NCBI RefSeq assembly: GCF_001713395.1
Contig: NZ_CP016452.1
Coordinates: 1,054,001-1,118,000 of the forward strand
Direction of reading: 5' to 3'
Length of the DNA stretch: 64,000 bases
From: Sinorhizobium sp. RAC02
GTDB lineage: Bacteria; Pseudomonadota; Alphaproteobacteria; Rhizobiales; Rhizobiaceae
Under the pieces are notes generated by a model, which was not told the DNA's origin, did no database searches, and was given only the letters and a program-made list of their open reading frames with translations. Position numbers and translations under genes: made by a program. Of the stretch, positions 25,859 through 34,132 are shown piece by piece (the first letter of the stretch is position 1; the number at the start of each line of letters is the position of its first letter).

Positions 25859-26928
25859 TTCTCGTCCGCCGGATAAACGAGGGTGTCTTCCGCCGACCAG
25901 CCGAGCGTGACGCCGTCACCGACGGCAAGCGGGCTGCGATCGCGCCGCGTCGCTTCTTCCACGACGATCTCGTCGCCGCCGACGCGCACTGCATATTGCA
26001 CGAGGTCGCCAATGAAGGTGATGCCCGACACGGTGCCCTGAACCTTGTTCGCGGCCTCGCCCGTCTCCTGCAGGCGGATGCGGTGCGGGCGCACGAGGAT
26101 GTCCACGGCACCTAGTGCCAGCGTCGTGGCGGAACGCAGCTGCTGGCCCGCGGCCATCAGCGTGCCTTCCGATGTGACCGTACCCTTGAGACGGTTCGTG
26201 CGGCCGACGAAATTGGCGACGAAGGCCGTTGCCGGCCGTTCGTAAACTTCGGTCGGCGTACCGAATTGCTCAACCTGACCGCCCCGCATCACCACGACGC
26301 GGTCGCACATCGAAAGCGCCTCGACCTGGTCATGCGTGACGAAGACCGCGGTGATGCCGCTCTGCTGCTGGAGGGCGCGGATCTGTACGCGCATCTCGTC
26401 GCGCAGCTTCGCGTCGAGGTTCGACAGCGGCTCGTCGAGAAGCAGGATCGACGGCTCGATGACGAGCGCGCGGGCAAGCGCCACGCGCTGCTGTTGGCCG
26501 CCGGACAGCTCCTTCGGCTTGCGGTGGGCGAGATGGCCGAGTTGGACCATTTCCAGCGCCTGCGTCGCGCGGGTTTCAGCTTCGCGTGCCGGAACGTTGC
26601 GCATCTGCAGGCCGAACGCCACGTTGCGCGCCACGTTCATGTGCGGAAACAGCGCATAGCTCTGGAACACCATGCCCATGTCACGATCATGGATGGGCAG
26701 GCGCGTGATGTCGCGCCCACCCACCATGATCTGGCCCCGGGAGGGTTTGTTGAGGCCCGCGATGATACGCAGCGTCGTGGTCTTTCCACATCCCGACGGG
26801 CCGAGAAAGGCAACCATCTCGCCCTTGCGGACGGAAAGATCGAGCGAGGGGATCACGTTGACAGCGCCGAAGCTGACGCCGATCCCTTCCAGTCTGAGAT
26901 GCTCCTCCGGAGCGGAAGTCATGGGCAT
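25855..26928 (-). CDS. ABC ATPase, spermidine/putrescine (PotA) type
   Basis: A 357-residue ATPase with Walker A GPSGCGKTT (43-51), Q-loop FQSYALFPHMNV, signature LSGGQQQRVALARAL, Walker B LLLDEPLSNLD and H-loop FVTHDQVEAL, followed by a TOBE domain of about 110 residues. ATG 26928 follows AGGAGT; a second ATG six bases later is also possible. It is the energy unit of the polyamine-type importer encoded around it. Confidence 0.93.
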   Translation of the reverse strand: MPMTSAPEEHLRLEGIGVSFGAVNVIPSLDLSVRKGEMVAFLGPSGCGKTTTLRIIAGLNKPSRGQIMVGGRDITRLPIHDRDMGMVFQSYALFPHMNVARNVAFGLQMRNVPAREAETRATQALEMVQLGHLAHRKPKELSGGQQQRVALARALVIEPSILLLDEPLSNLDAKLRDEMRVQIRALQQQSGITAVFVTHDQVEALSMCDRVVVMRGGQVEQFGTPTEVYERPATAFVANFVGRTNRLKGTVTSEGTLMAAGQQLRSATTLALGAVDILVRPHRIRLQETGEAANKVQGTVSGITFIGDLVQYAVRVGGDEIVVEEATRRDRSPLAVGDGVTLGWSAEDTLVYPADEK

Positions 26929-26943
26929 GGGACAACTCCTGGG

Positions 26944-27037
26944 GCAATTCCAGCAAAAGGCGCAGCAGTTCTACGGGTGGAATTGCGGAAAAACAAAGAG
27001 ATAGAGCGTTTTCGCGATTCGGGGAAAAGCGAAAACG
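26944..27037. repeat. Double inverted repeat between binding protein and ATPase genes
   Basis: Two palindromes lie in a 122-bp intercistronic gap: GCAATTCC/GGAATTGC (26944-26951 with 26979-26986) and CGTTTTCGC/GCGAAAACG (27007-27015 with 27029-27037). Intergenic palindromes with GCGTTTTCGC-like arms are common in rhizobial genomes, so this may be a dispersed repeat. It may equally serve as a 3' stabilising hairpin for the binding-protein message, whose stop is 14 bp away. The copy number elsewhere cannot be judged from this window. Confidence 0.45.
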
Positions 27038-27050
27038 TCCTGGACCGGGA

Positions 27051-28106
27051 TCAGCGGCTAAGCGGAATGACGCGGCGGCGCCACTGCTCGGTGATGGCTT
27101 CGCGGATCTTGGCGACCTCGAGCCAGTTGATGTCGATCATCTTGTCCATCGCACCGGCGGCGGTGCGCTCGATCGCCTTTTCCGAGATCAGCGCTGCCGC
27201 CTTGGAGTTGGTGGGTGCGTAGAACATCTGCTCGGTGAAGGCGGCCTGTGCCTCCGGGCTCAGCGCGTAGTCGATGAATTTTTTGGCGCTGTCGCTGGCA
27301 GGTCCCCCTTTGATGAGGCCGATCACGTTGATCTGGAAGCCGCTGCCTTCTTCCGGCAGCGCGACGCCGAGCTTGCCATCCGAGAGATCGGCATAGACCT
27401 GCGCGCGGGCATTCCAGCCTATGCCGATGGCGGCCGTGCCGCTGGAGATCGGCTGGTAGACGTCCGGCCGCGGCTCCCAGGTCTGGACGAGGGGCGCGAG
27501 CGCCTCAAGTCGCGTGATGCCGGCCTCGACGCTTTCAATGTAGTTCGTGCCGCCCGCCATCTTGTCGGTGATGATGGTGAACGTCGTGCCCTGGATATCC
27601 GGCACGGCTGGGATCGAGACCTGCTTGGCATATTGCTCGTCCCAGAGCGCATTCCACGAGGTCGGCGCCTGTTTCACCTTGTCGGTGTTGTAGAGCAGGA
27701 TGAGATTGTCGAAGGTGACGCCGACGGCATTGATGCCCGCGACTTTCGCCTGCGGATAGAGGTCGGCGATGTGTTTCGTGACGGTGTCATCCATCGGGGC
27801 AAAAATACCCTCGTCCGTCGCCGCCTTCGCCACCGAGACGTCCATGATGGCGATGTCGATCTGCGGGGCGCTGGCCTGCGCCCTCAGCGTGCCCAGCATC
27901 TGGGCGGAGTTGGGCATGCCGTAGAATTCGACGGTGATGTCCGGATTGGCCTTCATGAAGGGCTCGACGACGGCCTTCACGTAGTTTTCCTGGAAGATGC
28001 CGGAATAGGCCGTCAGCACGACGGTATCAGCCATCGCCACAGAGGTGGCGAGGGACATTGCGAGCGCGGCAAGGCCAACGCGGGTTGCGTGTCTGATGGT
28101 GGTCAT
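27051..28106 (-). CDS. Polyamine-type ABC binding protein
   Basis: A 351-residue exported binding protein (signal up to ...ATSVAMA near residue 26) of the PotD/extracellular solute-binding group: VVLTAYSGIFQENYVKAVVEPF at the mature N-terminus and YNTDKVKQAPTSWNALWDEQY at mid-length. ATG 28106 follows a GGAGGAAAA site; longer in-frame starts overlap the RraA-like gene. The neighbours (RraA-like protein and nitrilase-superfamily amidase) suggest a nitrogen-containing carboxylate or amide as ligand. This is inference; the binding pocket is not diagnostic. Confidence 0.87.
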   Translation of the reverse strand: MTTIRHATRVGLAALAMSLATSVAMADTVVLTAYSGIFQENYVKAVVEPFMKANPDITVEFYGMPNSAQMLGTLRAQASAPQIDIAIMDVSVAKAATDEGIFAPMDDTVTKHIADLYPQAKVAGINAVGVTFDNLILLYNTDKVKQAPTSWNALWDEQYAKQVSIPAVPDIQGTTFTIITDKMAGGTNYIESVEAGITRLEALAPLVQTWEPRPDVYQPISSGTAAIGIGWNARAQVYADLSDGKLGVALPEEGSGFQINVIGLIKGGPASDSAKKFIDYALSPEAQAAFTEQMFYAPTNSKAAALISEKAIERTAAGAMDKMIDINWLEVAKIREAITEQWRRRVIPLSR

Positions 28107-28164
28107 GAGTTTTCCTCCACTCTTGAACCGATTGTTCCCATTATGTTTATCGTATTGGGCCGCC

Positions 28165-28827
28165 TCAGGCGGCCGAGGCTTCCACGATTTTCGTGGCGCC
28201 GGAAATGTCGGGCAGCTTTTCGCCGTTGCGCAGCCGCTCGAGCAAGACGAGTTCGCTTTCCTGCATGCCGAGCGCCTTGTCGACGGCCCATTCCGCCTTC
28301 GACGGATCAAGCACCAGCACACCGCTCTCGTCGGCGATGATGGCGTCGCCTGGGTTGACCGTCTGGCCGCCGACCGAGACCGGCACGTTGATCGCGCCTT
28401 CGAGGCCGAGGATCTTGGTGGTGATCGGCGAGGGACCACGGCACCACATCGGCAGGTCGACGCGGCGAATTTCGGAGAAGTCGGTCGCCGGGCCGTCGAT
28501 GACCGCGCCGACGATGCCGCCGAGCTTCATCGAATGGGTGACCACGCCGCCCCAGCAGGCATGCTTGTCGTCGCCGCAGCGGTCGACGACGATGAAATCA
28601 CCCGGCCGCACCAGCTTGGTGAGATAGTGCAGGATGGTCGAGTCGGCATGCGGCAGGCGCACGGTGACGGCCGTGCCGGCGATACGCTTTTCCGGCAGGA
28701 CGGCGCGCAGTTCCCGGTTCAGGAAGCCGGAATGCAGGAAATGGCCGACCGTCGCGGTCTCGACCTGTTCCATCTTCTTGATGAGTGCCGGAGCAATCTG
28801 CTGCGGCATGGCATTGACGATGAACAT
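28165..28827 (-). CDS. RraA-like / HMG aldolase family protein
   Basis: A 220-residue protein of the RraA family, formerly mislabelled as demethylmenaquinone methyltransferase. It has the family's GGVVTHSMKLGGIVGAVIDGPATDFSEIRR region (the glycine-rich loop with the conserved D-G and the R of the active site) and HADSTILHYL upstream. Members are 4-hydroxy-4-methyl-2-oxoglutarate/oxaloacetate aldolases or RNase E inhibitors. In a catabolic operon an aldolase or decarboxylase is more likely. It lies 13 bp downstream of the amidase gene. Confidence 0.82.
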   Translation of the reverse strand: MFIVNAMPQQIAPALIKKMEQVETATVGHFLHSGFLNRELRAVLPEKRIAGTAVTVRLPHADSTILHYLTKLVRPGDFIVVDRCGDDKHACWGGVVTHSMKLGGIVGAVIDGPATDFSEIRRVDLPMWCRGPSPITTKILGLEGAINVPVSVGGQTVNPGDAIIADESGVLVLDPSKAEWAVDKALGMQESELVLLERLRNGEKLPDISGATKIVEASAA

Positions 28828-28840
28828 GATGAGGCTTTCC

Positions 28841-29644
28841 TTACAGAACGTGATGCTGGGCGACGGGCACGTCGCGGCGCACCGTGCCGATGCGATCAAG
28901 GTCGAGGCGGGCCGAGGCGGTGCTGACGCCGTCCGAGCACTGGGCGACCATGTGGCCCCAGGGGTCGATGACCATGGAATGGCCCCAGCACCACTTCTTG
29001 CCGTCCGCATGGGCGCCGGCCTGGCCGACCGCGGCGAAATAGGTCTGGGTCTCGATGGCGCGGGCCCGGGCGAGCACTTCCCAATGGTCCTTGCCGGTCA
29101 TCAGCGTGAAGGCGGCGGGCAGTACGATGACGTCCGCACCCTTGTCGCGCAGCGCCCGGAAGAGTTCGGGGAAGCGGATGTCGTAGCAGATGGCGCAGCC
29201 GACGGTGGTGTCGCCGACCTTGTAGGTCACGACGTCCTCGCCGCGGCCGATCGTGTCGGACTCGCGGTAGGAGACGCCGCCGGGCGTGTCGACGTCGAAC
29301 AGGTGGATCTTGCGGTACTTGGCAATTTCCGTGCCTTTGGGGCCGAAGACCACAGTGGCGTTGTAGTGGTTGTTGCCGGATTTTTCGACCATCGAGCCGC
29401 AATGCAGCGTCACGCCGAGTTCCTTGGTAAGCGCTGCGAAGCGCTGATAGGTCGGGCCGTCCGGAAAGCTTTCGCCGCTGCCATGGACTGCATCGCGACC
29501 CTCGCCGAGAAAGGCGAAATATTCCGGCAATACCACCAGATCCGGCGTCTCGGCGGCCACGACCTCACGCACCATACGCTCGGCGTCGTCGAGGTTTTTC
29601 GCTTTGTCGGAACCGGAATTCATTTGCACAACACTGATCTTCAT
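28841..29644 (-). CDS. Carbon-nitrogen hydrolase (nitrilase superfamily, omega-amidase-like)
   Basis: A 267-residue amidase with the complete Glu-Lys-Cys triad: VLPEYF (E41), YRKIHLFDV (K112) and CAICYDIRFPE (C153). The spacing and the RFPEL after the Cys match Nit2/omega-amidase and related deaminated-glutathione or N-carbamoyl amidases. No signal peptide, so it acts in the cytoplasm. It is the first gene of the operon that leads to the polyamine-type importer. It probably releases ammonia from an imported amide. Confidence 0.88.
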   Translation of the reverse strand: MKISVVQMNSGSDKAKNLDDAERMVREVVAAETPDLVVLPEYFAFLGEGRDAVHGSGESFPDGPTYQRFAALTKELGVTLHCGSMVEKSGNNHYNATVVFGPKGTEIAKYRKIHLFDVDTPGGVSYRESDTIGRGEDVVTYKVGDTTVGCAICYDIRFPELFRALRDKGADVIVLPAAFTLMTGKDHWEVLARARAIETQTYFAAVGQAGAHADGKKWCWGHSMVIDPWGHMVAQCSDGVSTASARLDLDRIGTVRRDVPVAQHHVL

Positions 29645-29748
29645 CGAAGTCCTCCAAGTCTCAGTCGGGGTATCGTCATGCCTCGCGATTGGAATGACAA
29701 ACGATAAAGAATTGTCGGGAGCGATAGAAAAAACTTGTGCAGACTGTT

Positions 29749-30645
29749 TTACGCCGTAATGCCTTTCGTATCGAGAGACGCTTCGCGCGCAATCACCGAA
29801 AGCATTGAAGGGATTAGGTTTTCCGGGTCATCCGCGTAGACGGCATGCAGTTTCAGGGCGGGGAAATGCGGCGTGATCGATAATAGCTCGACGACGCCCT
29901 CAGCAATCATCGGCACCACCATGGGCACCGGTAGCAGCGCGACGCCGATGCCGTCGCGGGCAAGCCGCAGCATGGCGGAAAGCGAGTTGGAGTTTGAAAT
30001 GACCGGCGGCTGCACGCCCAGTTCCTCGAACTGCCGAAGCAGCCAGACATGCGGCACGCTGTTGCGCGAGAAGGTGAGCACCGGATAGTTGGAAAGGTCC
30101 TGCAGACGGAGTTCCCGGCCGCCGAGCCCGAACGAGGGAGCGGCGACCCAGGCGCATTCCATCGTGCCGAGATCGATGTTCTTGAGGCCCGGGGTGAGAA
30201 CCGGGCCCATCAGCAGCGCGAGATCCAGCCGTCGCTCGCTGACCTCGCGGCCGATCGCCAGCGATGTATCGACATTGAGGTCGAGGCCAAGCGAAGGAAA
30301 GCGTTCCTTCACGCGCTCGATGAAATTGGGCAGCCAGGCATGCACGATGGAATCGATGGTGCCGATAGACACCGTGGTGCGCAGATGCTGCGGGCTGCCG
30401 ATCGCCACCTTGAAGCTGGTCGCGGCTTTCAGCAGCTCCTCGGCCGGCTGCATGGCGCGCTGGCCGATGGTCGAGAGCCGCACGCCGCCCGGCATCCGTT
30501 CGAAAAGCTCGCAGCCCATCTCAGCCTCAAGGCTGGCGATGCGGTTGGAAACGGCCGCTTGCGTCGCATTCAGCCGCTCGGCTGCGGCGCGGAAGCTTCC
30601 GAGCCGCGCGACCCACACGAACGTTTCGACGAAGCGCAGATTCAT
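29749..30645 (-). CDS. LysR-family transcriptional regulator
   Basis: A 298-residue LysR-type regulator. The N-terminal helix-turn-helix is RFVETFVWVARLGSFRAAAERLNATQAAVSNRI, with an effector-binding domain from about residue 90. ATG 30645 gives the standard LysR N-terminus; an in-frame start 18 codons upstream does not. It lies 104 bp upstream of the amidase operon on the same strand and is the likely activator of the amidase/RraA/importer genes. Confidence 0.9.
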   Translation of the reverse strand: MNLRFVETFVWVARLGSFRAAAERLNATQAAVSNRIASLEAEMGCELFERMPGGVRLSTIGQRAMQPAEELLKAATSFKVAIGSPQHLRTTVSIGTIDSIVHAWLPNFIERVKERFPSLGLDLNVDTSLAIGREVSERRLDLALLMGPVLTPGLKNIDLGTMECAWVAAPSFGLGGRELRLQDLSNYPVLTFSRNSVPHVWLLRQFEELGVQPPVISNSNSLSAMLRLARDGIGVALLPVPMVVPMIAEGVVELLSITPHFPALKLHAVYADDPENLIPSMLSVIAREASLDTKGITA

Positions 30646-31037
30646 TGCTGGTCCATCCCATGAGCAGATAACCGCTTCGATATACCTGCCAACCGACAAT
30701 TTCTATGCCTTGCGGTTCCGCGGCTCATCGGTGGGGCGGAAGCCTGAACCGAGCCAAACTGCTGCACTTTACCTGCAGGATTGGAGAATACCCTGTCAAT
30801 CGAGCCCCATATGCCCGTTCAGGACGGTTTGGGACGTGATTTTGCCGCTGGTGCGGATAGCGACTTGCGGCCTTTGGCGGCATCGGGATCTAGGGCCTTA
30901 ACGAGCTGAATTATCATCACATTTGAGATTTTATAAGATTATTTACAGTTTTATGCGTCATAACCTTTGGTTGTTTATTGAATCAAAGTTGGATATATGT
31001 TTTAGTTAAGGTTGAATTTCCAATTATTGCTGGAGGA
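30646..31037. promoter_or_regulatory. AT-rich intergenic region before the unknown gene
   Basis: The last 120 bp (30905-31030) are strikingly AT-rich for this GC-rich window (TTTGAGATTTTATAAGATTATTTACAGTTTTATG...). They contain CTTTG...CAAAG, a short inverted repeat at about 30965-30987. I see no gene. The region probably carries the promoter of the 31038 gene and the LysR gene start. Confidence 0.4.
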
Positions 31038-31505
31038 ATGTCGATGGCGCACGCATTGAATCTTACCATGCCCCTGAAGCAGGATGTGGAAACGCAAAAG
31101 ACGCTGGCACATATAAAATCAATATTTGCCGATAATATACAGCCGCTAATCGACGCGGCGCTCAGAAAATCAGAGATCGTGCATTTTGGGCGTGTTTTGG
31201 TCATAGACGACAAGTATATTCAAGTTATTACCGAATACGACGGGGGGCATAAAGAATACACGGAGTTCTTCCGGCGGCAGCTTCCGGATGTATTCAAAAC
31301 TATATTTTCTTTGGTGGAAGGTGCCCCGGACTGGAATACGATGGATGAGCACGCCTTCTTCGAGTTCGCCAAGAAGCACCAAATCACGTCGCTCGGGCGC
31401 TCCACAACGGGGGATACCGGCGTAACCGGCGAAGCCGCGGGCTACCTCTTTTGCGCTTACGACGACCGCGAGGTCAGAGACTTGCTTCCTTTGTTAAAAG
31501 ATTGA
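31038..31505 (+). CDS. Unknown protein upstream of the Dyp peroxidase
   Basis: A 155-residue protein I do not recognise. It has no signal peptide or membrane segment. ATG 31038 follows a GGAGGA site; a second ATG six bases later is also possible. The body is mixed alpha/beta with an acidic, aromatic centre (ITEYDGGHKEYTEFFRRQLPD) and ends LFCAYDDREVRDLLPLLKD. Codon and base use are more AT-rich than the neighbours over the first half, hinting at a different origin. It lies 66 bp upstream of the Dyp-type peroxidase on the same strand, so the two may be co-expressed. Confidence 0.7.
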   Translation: MSMAHALNLTMPLKQDVETQKTLAHIKSIFADNIQPLIDAALRKSEIVHFGRVLVIDDKYIQVITEYDGGHKEYTEFFRRQLPDVFKTIFSLVEGAPDWNTMDEHAFFEFAKKHQITSLGRSTTGDTGVTGEAAGYLFCAYDDREVRDLLPLLKD

Positions 31506-31571
31506 GTTGAACGGCGCGCACCTGCAAGGGCAGCGTCAAGACGCTCGATTACCTGGGAACGGAGAAGGATC

Positions 31572-32954
31572 ATGCCCGATCTTGATCGATCCGACGTGCA
31601 GGCTTTGATTGTCACTCCCTATAAGTGTCCGCTTTCCCGTCATCATCTGTTTTCAGTGGGTGACTCCGCCGCCGGCCGAAAATTCATAGAAGCCGTCCTA
31701 CCCAAAGTAACCTTCGCGGAGCAGGAGACGGAGGCGCATTCCGAGCCGTTGCTCAACATCTCGTTGACATGGCAAGGCCTGCTGAAGCTGCGGGCGTTCG
31801 ACGAAACCGGAGGGGCATCGGCGGCCGAGGCGGCTTTTCCGTGGCACTTCAAGGATTTGCCGGATGCCCATTCCCTCCGCGTCGCGGGGGATAGCGACCC
31901 GGCAAACTGGTGGAACAAACAATTCGCCAGTGCCGAAATTCACATCATAGTCCATTGTTACGCGCATACCGACGCTTCTATGGAGGATCTGAGCGAAGGC
32001 GTTCAGGCATCTGCCTCGGCTCACGGACTCAAGGAACTGCTTCCCACGCGGGACAATGCGGCAATCTCGGGCCGCGCTTTTGCGGGTCGTCAACTGCATT
32101 TCGGATACCAGGACGGAATTTCGCACCCTCCCGTGAACTGGGATGACCTGCCGGATCGTCCAGACCTGCTGCCGCGCGGAATGTTCCTGATCGATGAATG
32201 GCTTGAAGAGCACCAATCGTTTCCGCGCCACCCGCCGTTCCGGCAGTTTGTGAGGAACGGAAGCTACATGGCTTTTGCCTGGGTCTATCAGGACGTCGCG
32301 GCCTTTCGCACGTTCCTGAAGGAAACCGGTCCGGCGTTACGTCCCGACCTCGCTGCGCCGGAAGCGGAGGAGTGGCTTGCCGCCAAGCTGATGGGGCGTT
32401 GGCGCAGTGGCGCACCGCTGGTCCTGGCACCCGAGGCGGATGATGCGGGCCTCGCGCTTGCCAATGATTTCACTTATGCCGAGGATGCCGATGGCGCTCG
32501 CTGTCCGTTTGCGGCGCATGTTCGCATCGTCAACGGGCGCGACCAGCCGCTGAATGCCGCGAACAAGGCAATGTTCCCAGGCGGGTTTCCAAGGGTCCTT
32601 CGCCGGGGCACGCCTTACGGATCGGACTTGCAAGGTGATGAAGACGACGGTCAGGATCGTGGCGTGGTCGGTATGTTCCTCTGCGCGAATTTGAACCAGC
32701 AGTTCTATTCGCTGACCCGCTGGATGGGAAAAACCGACTTCAGCGACGTTTATACCAACCCGCGAGGGCAGGACCCCATCACTGGTGTGCGCGCATTTCC
32801 GAGAGCCTCCCCGGATTTCGTCATTCCGACGACAGGCGGGCAGGACCCGCATGTCGTCAAAGGACTTTCACAGTTCATACGTTTTCAAGGTATTGCGCCT
32901 GCGCTCGTTCCGAGCGCGACCACGTTGCGTGCGCTGGCGCGGCCGCTTCAATGA
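31572..32954 (+). CDS. Dyp-type heme peroxidase
   Basis: A 460-residue peroxidase of the Dyp family. It shows the diagnostic GxxDG motif (G178-Y-Q-D181-G182), where the aspartate replaces the distal histidine of other peroxidases. It also has the likely proximal heme ligand in CPFAAHVR (H316) and the conserved arginine in LRRGTPYG (344-345). The start follows GGAGAAGG. No Tat or Sec signal is seen, so it is cytosolic or encapsulin-loaded, but no encapsulin gene is visible. The family oxidises dyes, phenolics or heme-like compounds with peroxide. Confidence 0.9.
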   Translation: MPDLDRSDVQALIVTPYKCPLSRHHLFSVGDSAAGRKFIEAVLPKVTFAEQETEAHSEPLLNISLTWQGLLKLRAFDETGGASAAEAAFPWHFKDLPDAHSLRVAGDSDPANWWNKQFASAEIHIIVHCYAHTDASMEDLSEGVQASASAHGLKELLPTRDNAAISGRAFAGRQLHFGYQDGISHPPVNWDDLPDRPDLLPRGMFLIDEWLEEHQSFPRHPPFRQFVRNGSYMAFAWVYQDVAAFRTFLKETGPALRPDLAAPEAEEWLAAKLMGRWRSGAPLVLAPEADDAGLALANDFTYAEDADGARCPFAAHVRIVNGRDQPLNAANKAMFPGGFPRVLRRGTPYGSDLQGDEDDGQDRGVVGMFLCANLNQQFYSLTRWMGKTDFSDVYTNPRGQDPITGVRAFPRASPDFVIPTTGGQDPHVVKGLSQFIRFQGIAPALVPSATTLRALARPLQ

Positions 32955-32955
32955 C

Positions 32956-32986
32956 CAATCCTGTCATGCGGCGCATGGCAGGATTG
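32956..32986. terminator. Bidirectional terminator between convergent genes
   Basis: CAATCCTGTCAT and ATGGCAGGATTG form a 12-bp stem (one G-T pair) with a 7-nt loop. It fills the whole gap between the peroxidase stop and the end of the convergent lacI-type gene. T-runs are weak on both strands, so its strength is uncertain. Confidence 0.6.
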
Positions 32987-33997
32987 TCAGGCGGATCTCG
33001 ATGGCGACACGGACGACGCTCGCAGCACCAGGGATGGCGGCGAGATGATGCATGGTGTGGGGTCCAACTGCCCCAGGCGCGCCAGAAGCAGATCGACGGC
33101 GGTAGCCGCGACCTGATCGAGGTGAAGATCGATTGCGGTGAGGGGAGGCGTGGCCAGCTTGGCGCGCATGCCGTCATAACGCGTCGCGAGCCGAAGGTCG
33201 TGTGGGACCTTGCGGCCGACAATGCCTGCCGCGTCCAGAACTCCGGTTGCGAAGGCGTCGACCGGCACACAGAGGGCCGCGATGCTCGGATCTGCCCGCA
33301 GGAGGGTTTCGGCTGCCGCGGCGGCAGCCTGCTCGCCGCCGCGTTCATCGACACGAATGGCGATGGGCGAGAAGCCGGCTCGCGCTGCGCGCTCCGCATA
33401 GACGGCCTCCATCTCGATGTAGGAATTGCGCCTTTGCAGGCCGGTTATCAGGCCGACGTGCCCACCGCCTTCAAGTAGGTGGTCCAGCAGCAGGTGTGCC
33501 GTCGCGCCGCTTTGAAGATCCACGAAGGGCAGGCCGTCCCGCCCGGGCGCGCGTCCGATGGAGACGACCTCCACGCCCCGGTCGAAGAAAAAATCCAGCA
33601 CCGGATCATCGAGCTCCGGCTCGACGACGATGACGCCATCCACCTCAAGGGCGTCCAGGCTGTCACGCGGCCCAAGTGGCGGGACGAGGCAAAGCGAGAT
33701 GCCGCGCGAAAAAGCCGCCACAGCGGCGGCTGCCGCGATTTCCATGAGGAAGCCCAGTCTCGACGGGCCAGCCGCAACCGCGAACGGCATGGATGAGACA
33801 AGCGCAATCGCCCCGGCTCCGCCTGTTCGCAGGCGCCGTGCGCGATGGTTCGGCCTATACCCCATTGCTTCGGCGAGCGCTTCGATGCGTTTGCGCGTTT
33901 CGGGATCCACGTAACGACGGCCACTGAAGGCGTGCGACACCGTCGTGGCGGATACGCCCGCCGCCTTTGCAAGATCGGCAATAGTCGGTTTGCCCAT
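32987..33997 (-). CDS. LacI-family regulator of the nucleobase operon
   Basis: A 336-residue regulator with a classical LacI DNA-binding domain at the very N-terminus (TIADLAKAAGVSATTVSHAFSGRRYV, hinge ...NHRARRLRTG) and a ligand domain. It is divergent from the NCS2 permease gene. Two identical 16-bp operator-like sequences lie between the two genes (34039 and 34086), so it very probably represses the permease/deaminase operon and itself. Confidence 0.92.
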   Translation of the reverse strand: MGKPTIADLAKAAGVSATTVSHAFSGRRYVDPETRKRIEALAEAMGYRPNHRARRLRTGGAGAIALVSSMPFAVAAGPSRLGFLMEIAAAAAVAAFSRGISLCLVPPLGPRDSLDALEVDGVIVVEPELDDPVLDFFFDRGVEVVSIGRAPGRDGLPFVDLQSGATAHLLLDHLLEGGGHVGLITGLQRRNSYIEMEAVYAERAARAGFSPIAIRVDERGGEQAAAAAAETLLRADPSIAALCVPVDAFATGVLDAAGIVGRKVPHDLRLATRYDGMRAKLATPPLTAIDLHLDQVAATAVDLLLARLGQLDPTPCIISPPSLVLRASSVSPSRSA

Positions 33998-34038
33998 GGT
34001 CCCTCCTGTTGAGACGTCTTAACACGGCGGGTGCCCCA

Positions 34039-34054
34039 TGCAAAACGATTTGCA
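34039..34054. promoter_or_regulatory. LacI-family operator, copy 1
   Basis: TGCAAAACGATTTGCA is a near-perfect 16-bp palindrome with the central CG that is typical of LacI/GalR operators (14 of 16 positions symmetric). An identical copy starts 47 bp downstream. It lies 41 bp upstream of the lacI start codon. Confidence 0.8.
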
Positions 34055-34085
34055 GTGTGCAAAATTTATGTTAGAGACGTTGCTG

Positions 34086-34101
34086 TGCAAAACGATTTGC
34101 A
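34086..34101. promoter_or_regulatory. LacI-family operator, copy 2
   Basis: Second exact copy of TGCAAAACGATTTGCA, 31 bp upstream of the NCS2 permease start. Spacing of 47 bp between the copies is about 4.5 helical turns, which places them near opposite faces. Each copy may therefore control one of the two divergent promoters rather than form a simple short loop. Confidence 0.8.
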
Positions 34102-34132
34102 TGGCGGCTTGAGGAGGCCGGGAGGAGGAAAA

